A stretch of DNA of 64,000 nucleotides, from positions 34,882,819 to 34,946,818 of the forward strand of contig OX419335.1 in assembly GCA_948470475.1 (NCBI GenBank). Reading direction: 5' to 3'. Both the position numbers and the translations under genes were made by a program. This document shows positions 24,990 through 36,100 of the stretch, piece after piece. Under the pieces are notes generated by a model, which saw only the letters and a program-made list of their open reading frames with translations, was not told the origin of the DNA and made no database searches. The DNA comes from Galaxea fascicularis (taxonomy: Eukaryota > Cnidaria > Anthozoa > Scleractinia > Euphylliidae). Position 1 is the first letter of the stretch. Each line of letters starts with the position of its first letter.

Positions 24990-26230
24990 CCTACATTGCA
25001 ACATGTTTATTTAAAAATCGCATAACAATTAACTACAATCTATATACATTTTATTCCTCAGTAACTGAGTGCCTAGACAAATCTCCTAACTAAGCTTATA
25101 TATTTACAAAATTGACAAAGAAATAAAAACATTTGGATAACGAGTATTTTAAAGGAGAAACCCTTTCTTAAATCCTCCGAAATTGCCCTTCCTCCCCTTC
25201 TTAACTGCTGTCTGCCCCTTTGGGCCATTTATCACTTTTGGCTGAAGCGAGCTTTCCTTTTCCGCTGCCTTAGTCGTGCCTTTGCTATCATCTTGAGTCG
25301 ATGTGTCAGCCACAACCTCTTTGTTTTCACGACCTTTTGGATCTTTTTCCTCTGTTTTGCCGTCGGCAACATGTGTCAGGACCTCGCTGCTTTCCTGACC
25401 TTTTGGATTTTTATCCCAGTCTTTATTTTTGTTCTCCACATTCTCAATACCACTCTGCAACAAAAGAAGGCGAAAAATTTCATTCGTGGTTGACGCTTAA
25501 AGAAAAACTGTTTTCAAAGTGGGCCTTACAAATGGTTTTTAAAGATCACTAAAATGAAACATTGGCGTGAATTCTGTTCGTTCCAGCCTGTGATTCAGCT
25601 TTACCTGCGTGGAGCTGTTGCTTTCTCCTTCTTCTTGCTCTCCTTCTTTGCGAACAAATCTCTTGTAAAGGTAGTAACCAGCACCAGCTGCTAAACCGAG
25701 ACCAAGGCAAGTCACAAAGATTGTCTTGAACTTTCCCATCGCTTCTCTTTTGAAAACTAGCTTCGAAAAATGTCAACACTGAATCACCGTGCTCTTTGGA
25801 TCATCCGACTTGACACCGTTTGTTACGTGATAGTGACGTCACAAATTAATAATAACGAAAATTAAATTAACTTAACTTGTATCCAGGTTGCGGTCTCTTT
25901 GGTCGCGTCTCCCTACCCCTTCCCCGCCCCCCCCCCCCCCCACCCCTCAAATCTTTATTTCTTTGATGATTCGTGTTAAGTATTGGCAACTAAGGTCCCT
26001 TTAAGCGAACCTACGTAAAGTATGTTGGAACGAGGCTACTTTCAAGCACTTGCGCGCGTAGGCATATTTGTCATATTTCAAGTCGAAGGAAAACGAAGCG
26101 CTTTTGACCTTAAAACAGTTTTAGGTTGCACAACAAGTCTTACAAATTCTATTCCGGTGTAAGGACGCGAAAGATATTCCAGCAGGAAAAAATTGAAACT
26201 CATAGGTGTTTTCGCAACAGCATTTTCTTA
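24990..26230 (-). repeat. Segmental duplication, unit 2
   Basis: Second unit in direct orientation to unit 1, separated from it by about 600 bp of unrelated sequence (24400-24990) in which I see no gene. A C-run near 25930 is specific to this copy. Confidence 0.8.
25149..25739 (-). CDS. Small single-pass membrane protein, copy 2 (146 aa)
   Basis: Paralogue of the gene at 23470-23971; family not recognised. Exon 1 (25739-25605) encodes MGKFKTIFVTCLGLGLAAGA and GYYLYKRFVRKEGEQEEGES, that is, an N-terminal membrane anchor followed by basic then acidic residues. The donor CAG/GTAAAG is identical to copy 1. Exon 2 (25454-25149) follows a strong acceptor (pyrimidine tract then TTGCAG) and encodes a hydrophilic 101-residue tail with two KDPKGRENKE-like segments (NPKGQESSE and DPKGRENKE), ESSLQPK and the conserved end NFGGFKKGFLL. 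The predicted topology has a short N-terminus and a long charged domain on one side. The AATAAA at 25006-25011 (minus strand) is conserved with copy 1. Coding differences are concentrated in exon 2, while exon 1 is almost invariant. Confidence 0.7.
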
Positions 26231-26764
26231 CTTGTATGTTTGTTTTAGGCGTCCACAGTTAATAGGATTCTGTACGGATATCCAGCTATTATCGGTTAGG
26301 ATGATCATTCCGTGTCTTTTAACGAGGGGTTGGAGCGTTTTAAACAGATGATCGGCATGGCTGAACTGTTCGAGAAAGGCTTTTGCAAATTTGAATTTTA
26401 ACTCACAAATATAGTGAATTGGAGCTATGGCCGTTGCTGTGAGTCGGAAAAGGACGTTTGAAAATTTGTTGAAAGTTGGTTCACACAAAGCTGATTTAGC
26501 CACAAAAAAACATCGGCACACACAAACTGAAAGAAGGAAAGAGCTTTGTTCCCTCGAGCAGCCCATGCAGGCGTACTATGTAAGACCTGGGGTTAGTTAC
26601 GGATTAAAAGCTACAGATTTTGGTGGTATTTTCCATAGATATAGTCGAAATAAAAAAGCAGTTATCTTTTCATTGTGGTTTCCATAGTTTCCCTCTGCAC
26701 TAAACAGTCTAATTTCGGGGCGTTTGCCCATAAAAACTGCAAAGATTGAATCGACCAGTTGAAA

Positions 26765-27070
26765 CCGACCGGTTAGCTCAGTTGGTAGAGATCCCGACCA
26801 ACGTTCGGGAGGTCGTGGTTTTAAACCCCGGCCGGACCAACACTCAGGGTCTCAATAACTGAGGAGAAAGTGCTTCCTTTGCAATGACATCTGCAAATGC
26901 TTGGACTTTCTAGTCTTCTCGGATAAGGACGGAGGTCCCGTCTCACAACTCTTCATAATTGATTATGTGGTACGTTAAAGAACCACTAGGGACGTAACGA
27001 TCCCTGACTGTGACCACTCCCAGTGTCAATCTTCAGCGCAAGTGGCCGGCTTGGCGTGCAAAAAAAGGCT
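26765..27070 (+). repeat. tRNA-derived SINE
   Basis: CGGTTAGCTCAGTTGGTAGA is a near-perfect A box in a tRNA-like head, and GGTCGTGGTTTTAAACCCC is the B box. The body continues with CTCAATAACTGAGGAGAAAG and GGTACGTTAAAGAACC, a type of body common in cnidarian SINEs. It lies between the duplicated genes and the LINE remnant. Confidence 0.75.
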
Positions 27071-27307
27071 TATGATGAATGAGGAATGAGACCACACGCA
27101 TAAAGAGCCATAGGTCAACTTGGAATTTGCCGAGTGCTGAAACCATGTAGATATAGATATAAAGCCATATTGAAGAGATGGCCCGAGGTTGCGGGTAAAC
27201 CAGCCAGAGCATGACACTTCTAGCAGTTAAAAAAAAAAACTGAATAAACAGTGTAATATAACAAGAATACTAATATTAATATTAATCTTACTGGATAATA
27301 ATTCAGT

Positions 27308-29130
27308 CTATTCACAATAATAAGTATTACAATAATAATTGGGATTACGAATACCTAAAAGTAAACAAAAGTCATTTGCTCTTTTTGTTCTTTTCACTGT
27401 TGTAATGGCTTTGGTATTTCCTGATCTTAACTGATATGGTATAAATCTTGTCATAGCTTGCGGAGCTAAGAAAGATATGGGGTGTTCTTCATTCCTCATA
27501 TCTGCCATCAACATTTTACAAATGGATATCCTACGATTTACTAACAATGTCAAATTTGCTTGATCTAGGGCTTGTTGATAACTAAAATTTGGAAATATTA
27601 TTTTTAAAGGTCTTCTTTGTATAGATTCAATAGCATCAGAAAGGTATGCAGGAATGTCTTGCCACACTTCCGCAGCATACTCAAGGACTGATCTAATATT
27701 ACAAGTATATACCTTGAGCATATCTTCTGGCATGACTCCCGCGCGTTTCAGCAACCTAAGAGCGTATAATCTCTTAGCTGCCTTGGCAATTACATATTCA
27801 ACGTGAGTATTCCATTTAAGGTCCTCTCTAATTATAACTCCTAAAAGCTCATAAGTTCCTACTCGCTCTACTTCTTGATTTCCAACAGTTATAGGTCTCC
27901 CCGGGTAGGTCTCATTGCAGTAATCGAATTCTTCATGAAATTTACGTACATTTCTTTACATTTTTTTGGATTTAGTTTCATCCTGTGTTCTATGCAATAG
28001 TCGTGGATTTCTCTGACAACTACATCTAGCATACTAATAGAGTTCCTTGGAATAATCTCAAACGCAGTAATGTCATCAACATACTTCGTGCGCATATGCC
28101 AATTACTGAGGAGCTTGTTTATCATAACAGCAAAGAGCGTTAATCCGAGTTTTGTTCCCTGTGGGACGCCACCATTGACTTCAGGGAGGAGCCGACACGC
28201 ACAGCCTGTGTTCGGTTGGTAAGAAAGGAACGTATCCAAAAAAAAAAAAACAGAATTTGATCGATGTTAAAGGATCTGAGTTCATCTAGTAATACTGAGT
28301 GGTCTATGATATCAAAACCTTTAGTAAAATCAGCAAAAAATATCCGAACAGAGCAGTTACCTGAATCAATAGCCTCGTGTATCGCTTGCATTAAGTAAAT
28401 CAATGCGTGCACTGTAGAGTGTCCATGGCGTGCATATTGACGTGGGTCAATAGAATCAGACACAGTCCTCTGTTTGTAAAACCCTCTAGTACTTTTGCCA
28501 AACAGCTTGTAAGTGCAATTGGTCTCAAGTCTGATTTAATGTTTTGAGGGGGGCAAACTTTAGGGTCTGGTGAAATAATTGACTGAGTAAAGTGTCAGGC
28601 ACAAACCCTTCCCTCAATGATTGATTGTAAATATCTCGAGTTAATGGTGCTAATTCGGGTGCAAATTGCTTCAACAATTTATTCGATATTCCATCTGGTT
28701 CGACTGCTTTATGTATAGACAATCTGCGCAAGTCAGATGAAACCTCCTCTAAGGAAACAAGCAAATCTGGTGGAATTACGTTGGGCGGAGTTTGGGCTGA
28801 CATCAAAGGTTCAAACTCCTGGGTTATATTAGTGAAGAAACCGTTAATTTGAGTAGCCAGTTCTGCAGGACTATTGATAACGTCACTTAGGAATTGATGG
28901 CACCATTCCTGTTTACCAGATGTGTCCTGTCCTGTCAGAGATTTGATGTCTTTCCGCTATTTCTTGGGGTTAGTTTCAGCCAGACCGTCCACTTTGTTGC
29001 TATAATAAGAGCGCTTCGCTGTTTTAATAGCACCTTGGACTCTATTCCGCCAGAGCTTATAATTTGGTGAATCTTTCCCATATTTAATAAGTGCTGCTCT
29101 TCGTTTCTCAATCATAGATTTCAATTATAG
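27308..29130 (-). pseudogene. Decayed non-LTR retrotransposon (LINE), reverse-transcriptase part
   Basis: Read from 29130 down to 27308, successive frames encode an N-terminal connector (KLWRNRVQGAIK), RT blocks DLLVSLEEVSSDLRRLS and IYNQSLREGFVP, then IFFADFTKGFDIIDHSVLL, GGVPQGTKLG and the catalytic KYVDDI, and finally the C-terminal region with RSVLEYAAEVWQDIP. At least three frameshifts and an internal stop break the frame, and the endonuclease domain is missing. The order and motifs are those of CR1/L2-like elements. It lies just upstream of TSC1 in the opposite orientation. Confidence 0.85.
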
Positions 29131-29633
29131 ATTTCAATTCAATAGACTTCATACCAAGATACAATGAAATAAAGATAAGAATGGTTTATTTCGTATTCCT
29201 TTCAGTTTTTCTTCGGCAATTCAGACCGGCTAAGAAGTACACAGCGCAACTGAGGAAACCATAATATAAAACAAAAAAACTGCTTTTTTTATTTTGACTA
29301 AACCTATGGAAAATATCATAGGCTGCCGGCTGCCTGTGTTTCCCTGTGGAGTCTGACAAAGACGACACCCACGCGCGATTGTTTCCGCGCGATTCCCTTC
29401 ATTGCCCATGCAGCGGTTTTTGCCTAAAATGTGTGCACTGTCAGCACGTGACTTAGAAAACTCAAACAAAAATGGCGGCTGATACGTCCAGTGTGGAAAT
29501 ACGTGCTACAAGTATTTGCGTTTTTCGGCGATGAATGAAGGCAACCAGGCTGTTGCCGCTTTGAGCGATGTCTCAGCTTTATACACCTTCCATGATACTC
29601 CCACGGAACGTCCAAGCAGTGCTTTAGCGGACC
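29131..29633 (+). promoter_or_regulatory. TSC1 5' flank and leader with upstream ORFs
   Basis: The 500 bp before the TSC1 start contain ATGs at 29472 (20 codons), 29531 (a 57-codon frame overlapping the TSC1 start in another frame) and 29568 (in frame with TSC1 but stopped by TAG at 29625-29627, six bases before the TSC1 ATG). If the transcript starts upstream of 29472, all three would precede hamartin translation. No TATA box is evident. Confidence 0.45.
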
Positions 29634-32600
29634 ATGACCTCGACCACAGAGACTTCGTCTCCGTCGAATCAAGGAGACCTGTTCTCCCTGCTCGATGCAG
29701 ATAACATAAAGATAGTAGAAGAAACCAAAGCCCTTATACACGAAAATCTTCATTCATCCCGTGATCCAGGATTGTTACACGCCACGGTGGAGTATTATTT
29801 AAAAACTCGTTCGCATGCGTGTCTGCAGATATTGAGTGGTGTACACGAAGCTCGAGCACAGGTACCAATGCTTACTTCACTGTAAGACGATACTTAAACT
29901 TGTCAGTCGCTTCTTTTCTGTTGCGGCAATCCATTATATGGTTAAAGATGTGTTCCTGGATTTCACCTGAGTTGTACATCTTTTTTCTCCAAAGGCACTG
30001 TTTGAGAAAATGAACGAGTGTATTAAACACAGAGTCTCTCGTTCGGATACCTTAACATTGTTGGGACATATTGTTCGCAAACAGGTACTTTAATCACACA
30101 ATCAATCAATATCTTATTACTTCACTCCGAACGAAGTGTCAGTTTCTTTGCAAATATTAACATAGAATTAGTTTGAATTCGTTGTCAATTTCAGGGACAG
30201 GCTCTAAAATTATTGAGTTTTCCTTCTGTTCGCACACGTGTATGATTGTGTTCTATGTTTGGACACACCGGATGTTCCGAACACGTATTTTTTACGTGTA
30301 TCGTGTTTGGCAGTTTTTTTGACATTTCAGCTCATACAGCATGTTTTTACAGAATCTTCAAGGTTTCCGATTCATCTCTTTGAAAATTCTTTTTCAGTGA
30401 CACTGTTTTTTATTTCGTTGCATGCAAGAGAGCACAGCTTGATTTCAGTTATTGTAACTTTTGCTCTTTGACCCACAGTATAATGTGAATTTCGTGGACA
30501 TATTTGGTATGAGCCTGTACTTGATTGTGCATTCATGCATTGAACAAGAGTCTTAAATTTTTTTGATTTGTGGAGGAGTCATGCTACATCTCGTTCTGCT
30601 GAAGACAATGTTATTGTTGGTATTGTTTCTTGAACCAATATGGTATCAAAAGTATTAAGTATTTGCATGTAGCATGGCTGATGTAGCCTGCAGTTTTGGG
30701 ATCTGGTGATAAATTATTATTTTTTGTCACACAATGTACCATAAACCCTTCAGTAACTCCACTTGTAGTGCCCTGCCCTGAATGGTGGAAAATTTCCAAA
30801 TTATCTCAGATGAGTGATTAAGATATGTAACAATTTTCTATTGTTTTACTCCATAATGTCAAAATGTTCTGGCCTTTGAATGCATTGTCTTTAATCATAT
30901 CAGTTCTGCCCATGTCCCCTCATAAATGAACTCTCTTGTGTCCAAATTAAATTTTGTATGTGCATTGTACATATTTTTTTGCTGTTTCCTTCTGAGGTTC
31001 CATCCGCTAGCTTTGCTTGTAACTATAGCAATTTTTTTTTATTTTCAGCCTTCCTGGTTGTACAAGGTGCTCAAAACACCCTTATTTGACACTCTTCTCA
31101 AGTGTATGAAGGTAGAGAATATAGATTGGATTCATGTTCTGTACTCTCCTATGTAGTTATAATTTAAATGCAAAGTGTTGTTTCTTGAATTCTTGACTGC
31201 ATCATTTTCAAATAATATATACTGTATGCAAGGCAGATTGTGATGTACATGTATCTTGTCTCCCATGATTACCTGATAATTACATGTACAGCTGTATGAG
31301 CTGGGAAACTTACATAATTATACTGACCAATAGCTAATTTCCCCTTACAGTCATCATCCTAAAATCAAAAAGGGAATATTAAAAAAAGCATAAATTAATA
31401 CATGTATGTGTTAATATCGTAATGATTCCAACCTTTCAAAAATATTCATTTTAATGTACTCCCACTGGCAGCTGGTAATTATGATCATTCCATTTAGTCG
31501 TGATAAACAAGTACATATTCTTCTCTCTGTTCCCCAAAGTTTCACATGGTATTTCATGCCCAGGGGGGTGGGGGTTCTCCAGATTTCAAGTGACAGGGAT
31601 GATTGAAGGATTTGTTGGGGTTTGAAGTATTTCAATTCTGGGATTTTTTGGGTAGGAAAATTTGGCAAATATTTTTTGGGGGAGGCCTTGATTTTAGTAG
31701 GGATGTTTTGGGTATTCAAAACAATCAGAAGACTTGTAGTAGTGCCCCTGGGTAGTTTCCGCTTATCTCGTCCTCATACTGGTAGTTCAATTTCTAATGG
31801 TTTCTTCGTCTGATATTACTTAATCCTTTTTTGAAATTTTTATGGCTCAGAGATTCAGCATGGGAGTTTTTTGGGGGGTTTAGCTTTTGGTCAAGGGATT
31901 TTTTGGAGTTTTGATTTTCCCCCTATTCGGTCATCCCCATCACTCAAAATCCAGAGTATCCCCCCTGGGACTACATTTAATATGGAGAATTTGATTAATA
32001 AATTGTCTTATCTACATGTAATTGTCAGTGGTATTATTTGGCTGAGGAAAGGCTTCCCCCCCACACATAATTTCAATATGTCCTTTTTGTGACCAACTAA
32101 AAATGCACTATATAGTTATGTTTCATTATCATATGTATCATTATGTTGTTAAGTTAGAGTGATACTATGACCCTTTTCCATTTTCATTTACTAAAGATAC
32201 AGTTTCATTTTGAAACTACTGAGACTTACTGCTTTGTTTATTAACTCAGAGTGATAGTGATGTTGTGGTTTTAACAAGCGGTATTTTGACTATTACCACC
32301 CTGTTACCACTGGTTCCAGCCTCCATTGGACCTTGGCTCCATGACTTGTTTGACATATTCACCAGACTCTCGTCTTTCAGAGCCCATCGTAAAGGTAAGA
32401 TGTTGTTCTTGATGCTGTCGGATTTTGTATTTTGGAAACATTTGTTTATACAGCTGGAGATGATTATGCAGTGGTTCCCAAAGCCCAGTTGCTTGGGGCT
32501 TTTGAACAATGTTTTGTGAGTCTGTCTGTCTAAGATTTGCCTTTTACTGGTTATTCAATTTTCAGCTGCAGTATTAGTCCTGTCCAGTGCTATCTTTTCT

Positions 32601-33151
32601 GATGGAGGTGGATACATATTTATGTCCATTTTTTGAGAAATAAAGTTTTAGATTGACTGGCTAGTAATTAGTATAATGCACTGGTTTGAGGGAATGATTA
32701 CATGTAGACTACAAGCTTTCTGAAAAATACATGCATTTTACCTTTGAGCAGGTTACCCAACAGCATGCCAAAGGTCATGTAGTCTTGATACCTCTTAGGG
32801 ACTCAGTTCTGATGGTTTCTTTGTAGTTCAGATCTGTAGTAGTGTCTATACAACAAAGCAAGTAAGGAAGGGGTGGTTTATTTACCAGTACTAATGGAAA
32901 GAGCCTTAAATTTAACAGCTTTCTTTCTGTAAAAAGACAGGTACTAATGACTTCAGACATTGCTTGGAAACTCTCTGCCTTTATCCTCCATTTTGTTGAT
33001 GTTGTTGCCTTTTAATCCTGTAAATCAATGTGTAATCCAGAAAATAATTTATATCTATACCATCTGGTGGTCACTGGGTAGAGTATTTCAAGGGGGTGAG
33101 AAGGGGGTTGGGATATTTTCTAGAACAATCCAAAAAAAATTATAAAGGGGA

Positions 33152-33187
<36 letters not shown>

Positions 33188-36100
33188 GAAGTAGTACACA
33201 AAGATTTTGGTATTATCAACAGAGTTGATAAATGTAAATTGACCACCGTACAGGGATTCTAAAAGCTGACGTTTCGAGCGCTAGCCCTTCGTCAGAGCGA
33301 ATCCAAGGGAAGACGAAGGGCTAGCGCTCGAAACGTCAGCTTTTAGAATCCCTGTACGGTGGTCAATTTACATTTATCAACTCTGTTGATAATACCAAAA
33401 TCTTTGGGCAAAAAAAATTATGTTACACTTAGCTGCCAGTTAAAACTACACACTGGTGAGCCTTTTTTATTTGTCTTTTCAAGGCAATGCACCAGAAGTG
33501 TATCTCCTTCATCTTCATGTTGCGGTGTACTTGTTTTTTCACCGACTCTATGCCATGTACCCGAACAACTTCATGCTGTACCTGAGAGCACTAAATGGTG
33601 AACCTTCAAAACAGGGTCTCTTTCAGGACACGATCAAGGCAAGAGAAACATAGGTTTTATTGATCTATCGTGAGAGTATGGTTATTTTCCTCATACTGTA
33701 ACAGTAATATGTAGTTAGTAGTTTAGCGTGCATTCTCTCTTGTAAATGTCTATTTTATCTCAAACCTCATGGCTACATACTGTACTAGATAACTTTGTTT
33801 TTTATATTTATAGCCAATGCTGGAACATGTGCGACTTCATCCATGTGTTATCACAGAGACACCACAGACAGAGACAGAAAAACATAGGTCAGCAGTTTGA
33901 TTCTTGTTAGGCCTAGATACAAAAATAAAAAAAAAATGCTCTAAAAATGTATCTGGAAATTCACCCTTTTCTCTAAAAATCACTCCAAATATCTGAATAT
34001 GCCCCCAAAATCTCCATTTATCTTGCAAATTTTTTAAAGTAAAATCTTAGTGACAGTAGAGAGATACGTTTTGTATGTGATGACGATTTTCTCTTTTATG
34101 ACCTGTATGTATCTTAATGAAGTGATCCATGTATCTACTTGTATATACTGGTCACTGTTAGAGGTTAATCAAAAGTGGATTGGAACTGAAGCATTTAAAT
34201 GATATGGAAAAAAAAAATTACCAGTCATCCTAAATCATTAGTACCAGAGGAGACAAAAATGTATATAGTGTCACACAGGCCGTATGTAGGAAATATTGTA
34301 TGGATTGAGTAATTCCATCAATATTACTGATATCGCCCAGTAGCCTATTTCATGTGGTTTGCTCTGTTATGTTAATTTTCTTATTTTTATTTTCTATGCT
34401 AGGTGGAAACAGAAAGAGCCACATGACATTGTTATAGAATGCATGAAACTATCTTTAGACCCTCTTGACAGAATACAAGAAAAAGGAACTTTCATGTCTT
34501 CATCAATGTATAGGCACAGTCATCACGAACTGTTTGCTGATAAATCGATTGGCTCCATCCTCACTGCATCATACGACAGTCAAGGACCAGAGGTGCTAAG
34601 ATCAAAGGAGCGCCGCATGTCAGACTCAGCGACTCAGACTGGAAAATCATTGCAGAGTGGTGACAGTGGTACAGAGTCCTGCAGTTTGCCTGTTATTTGT
34701 TCTGACAATATCCCAGCTGAGTGGAGCCCATCAGAAATTTGCCAGCTTAGCACTCCACCATCATCACGGATGTCGCCATCAACTAGCAATCCTGATTTGG
34801 TGTCATCTCTCACCATTCACCCTCACTGTTGTACACATGCAGTGATGTATACCCCAGGGCAGTCCCCCACAACGTCACTTGGTGATGACGTAGCCTATAA
34901 CCAGGGCTATTCAAATTCACCATCTGTCTCTGGGAGTAAAGGAAAGAGTGGTACAGTGGGAGGAACATATAGTGGCAGAGGAACCCCAGTCAGGGGTGGA
35001 AAAGCTGCCAGCCATGATGGGCAGTTATCAAGAGCTTTGTTGGCTGCCTTAGCTCAGCACAGTCACGAGTCTGCCCCAGCTTCAGTTGGCGGACATCAGA
35101 CATCAACACCAAAAGAACCAGGGAAATACGAGGAAGATGACAAGATTGAAAGTCAGAAGGAAGGAGCTAGTTGTAATGGAGAAACCTCACCCAGAGGTTC
35201 TTTAATCACTTTTGAAGCCCATGGCAAAGAGGCAAAGGGCACTGTGCCAAGAACTGCATGTAGCTTGGAGAAATTTGGCAGTACCAGTGTTAACATTTTG
35301 CCAAAGGAGGAATATAGAGACTTGGGCGAAGGAGATTTTGCCTTGGAAACTGACGAGTACAAAACTCCTGGATCACAGCGTGATGGCATTACTGCTGATT
35401 TGTTGCCTGAGCCCCCAACACCAGGATCTGCACCAGCAGGTGATCAGGCAATGGACACCATAACATTAGTAAACTCATCTGGTGAATTTAAGAGTTGTAC
35501 AGCAACAGAAACAAACGAATCTCAGGATGCAAGATTGCAACCATGCTCTGACTCTGATAGACTCCTGCAGAGCGGAGAGATACAGGATCAGCGAGTCAGT
35601 GCTGATTTAGACAAAGGTCACAAGAGTTTAGAAGTCAGTAAGAGTGAATCTAGTTTAGCATCTGTTGAAACTTCATTAGACTCATCAAAATGCCACAGCA
35701 TAACTCCTGGCACACAACAAACTTACCATCCCTCTCACACGTGTGACTTGCTCACAGCTTTTCCACATCTGCTGCATTTAATTAGAGGTGAGCACGATCA
35801 GAACAGTCCCATATCAGATGGTGAAGAAGGTAGCTTCTCCAGAAATCAGAATCATTTGTTGTCTTGCACAGCCAGCCCAGTGGAAGTCCTTGATAACTAT
35901 TTGAAGACGGGAAGCAGTTTACACTATGGTGAACTTTCAAGGTAATAGCACTTAAACCTTTGGTAAATTATCAATGATTTGTTTGATCTGTCATCAGGTA
36001 CATCATTGCCCTTGGCCTAGTGTAAATTTGGTCAATTCCTTCTGGCCCAATTGATTATACCTCTTGATAAAAAAAAATGTTTGATTGAAAAGTGGTTTCT

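Noticed and set aside
26427..26687. 86-residue frame MAVAVSRKRTFENLL...
   Set aside because: Its 3' part belongs to a repeat that recurs inverted near 29280, and no family is recognised; treated as repeat-derived.
26765..26840. tRNA gene
   Set aside because: A and B boxes are present, but the acceptor stem is poor and a long SINE body follows; called a SINE.
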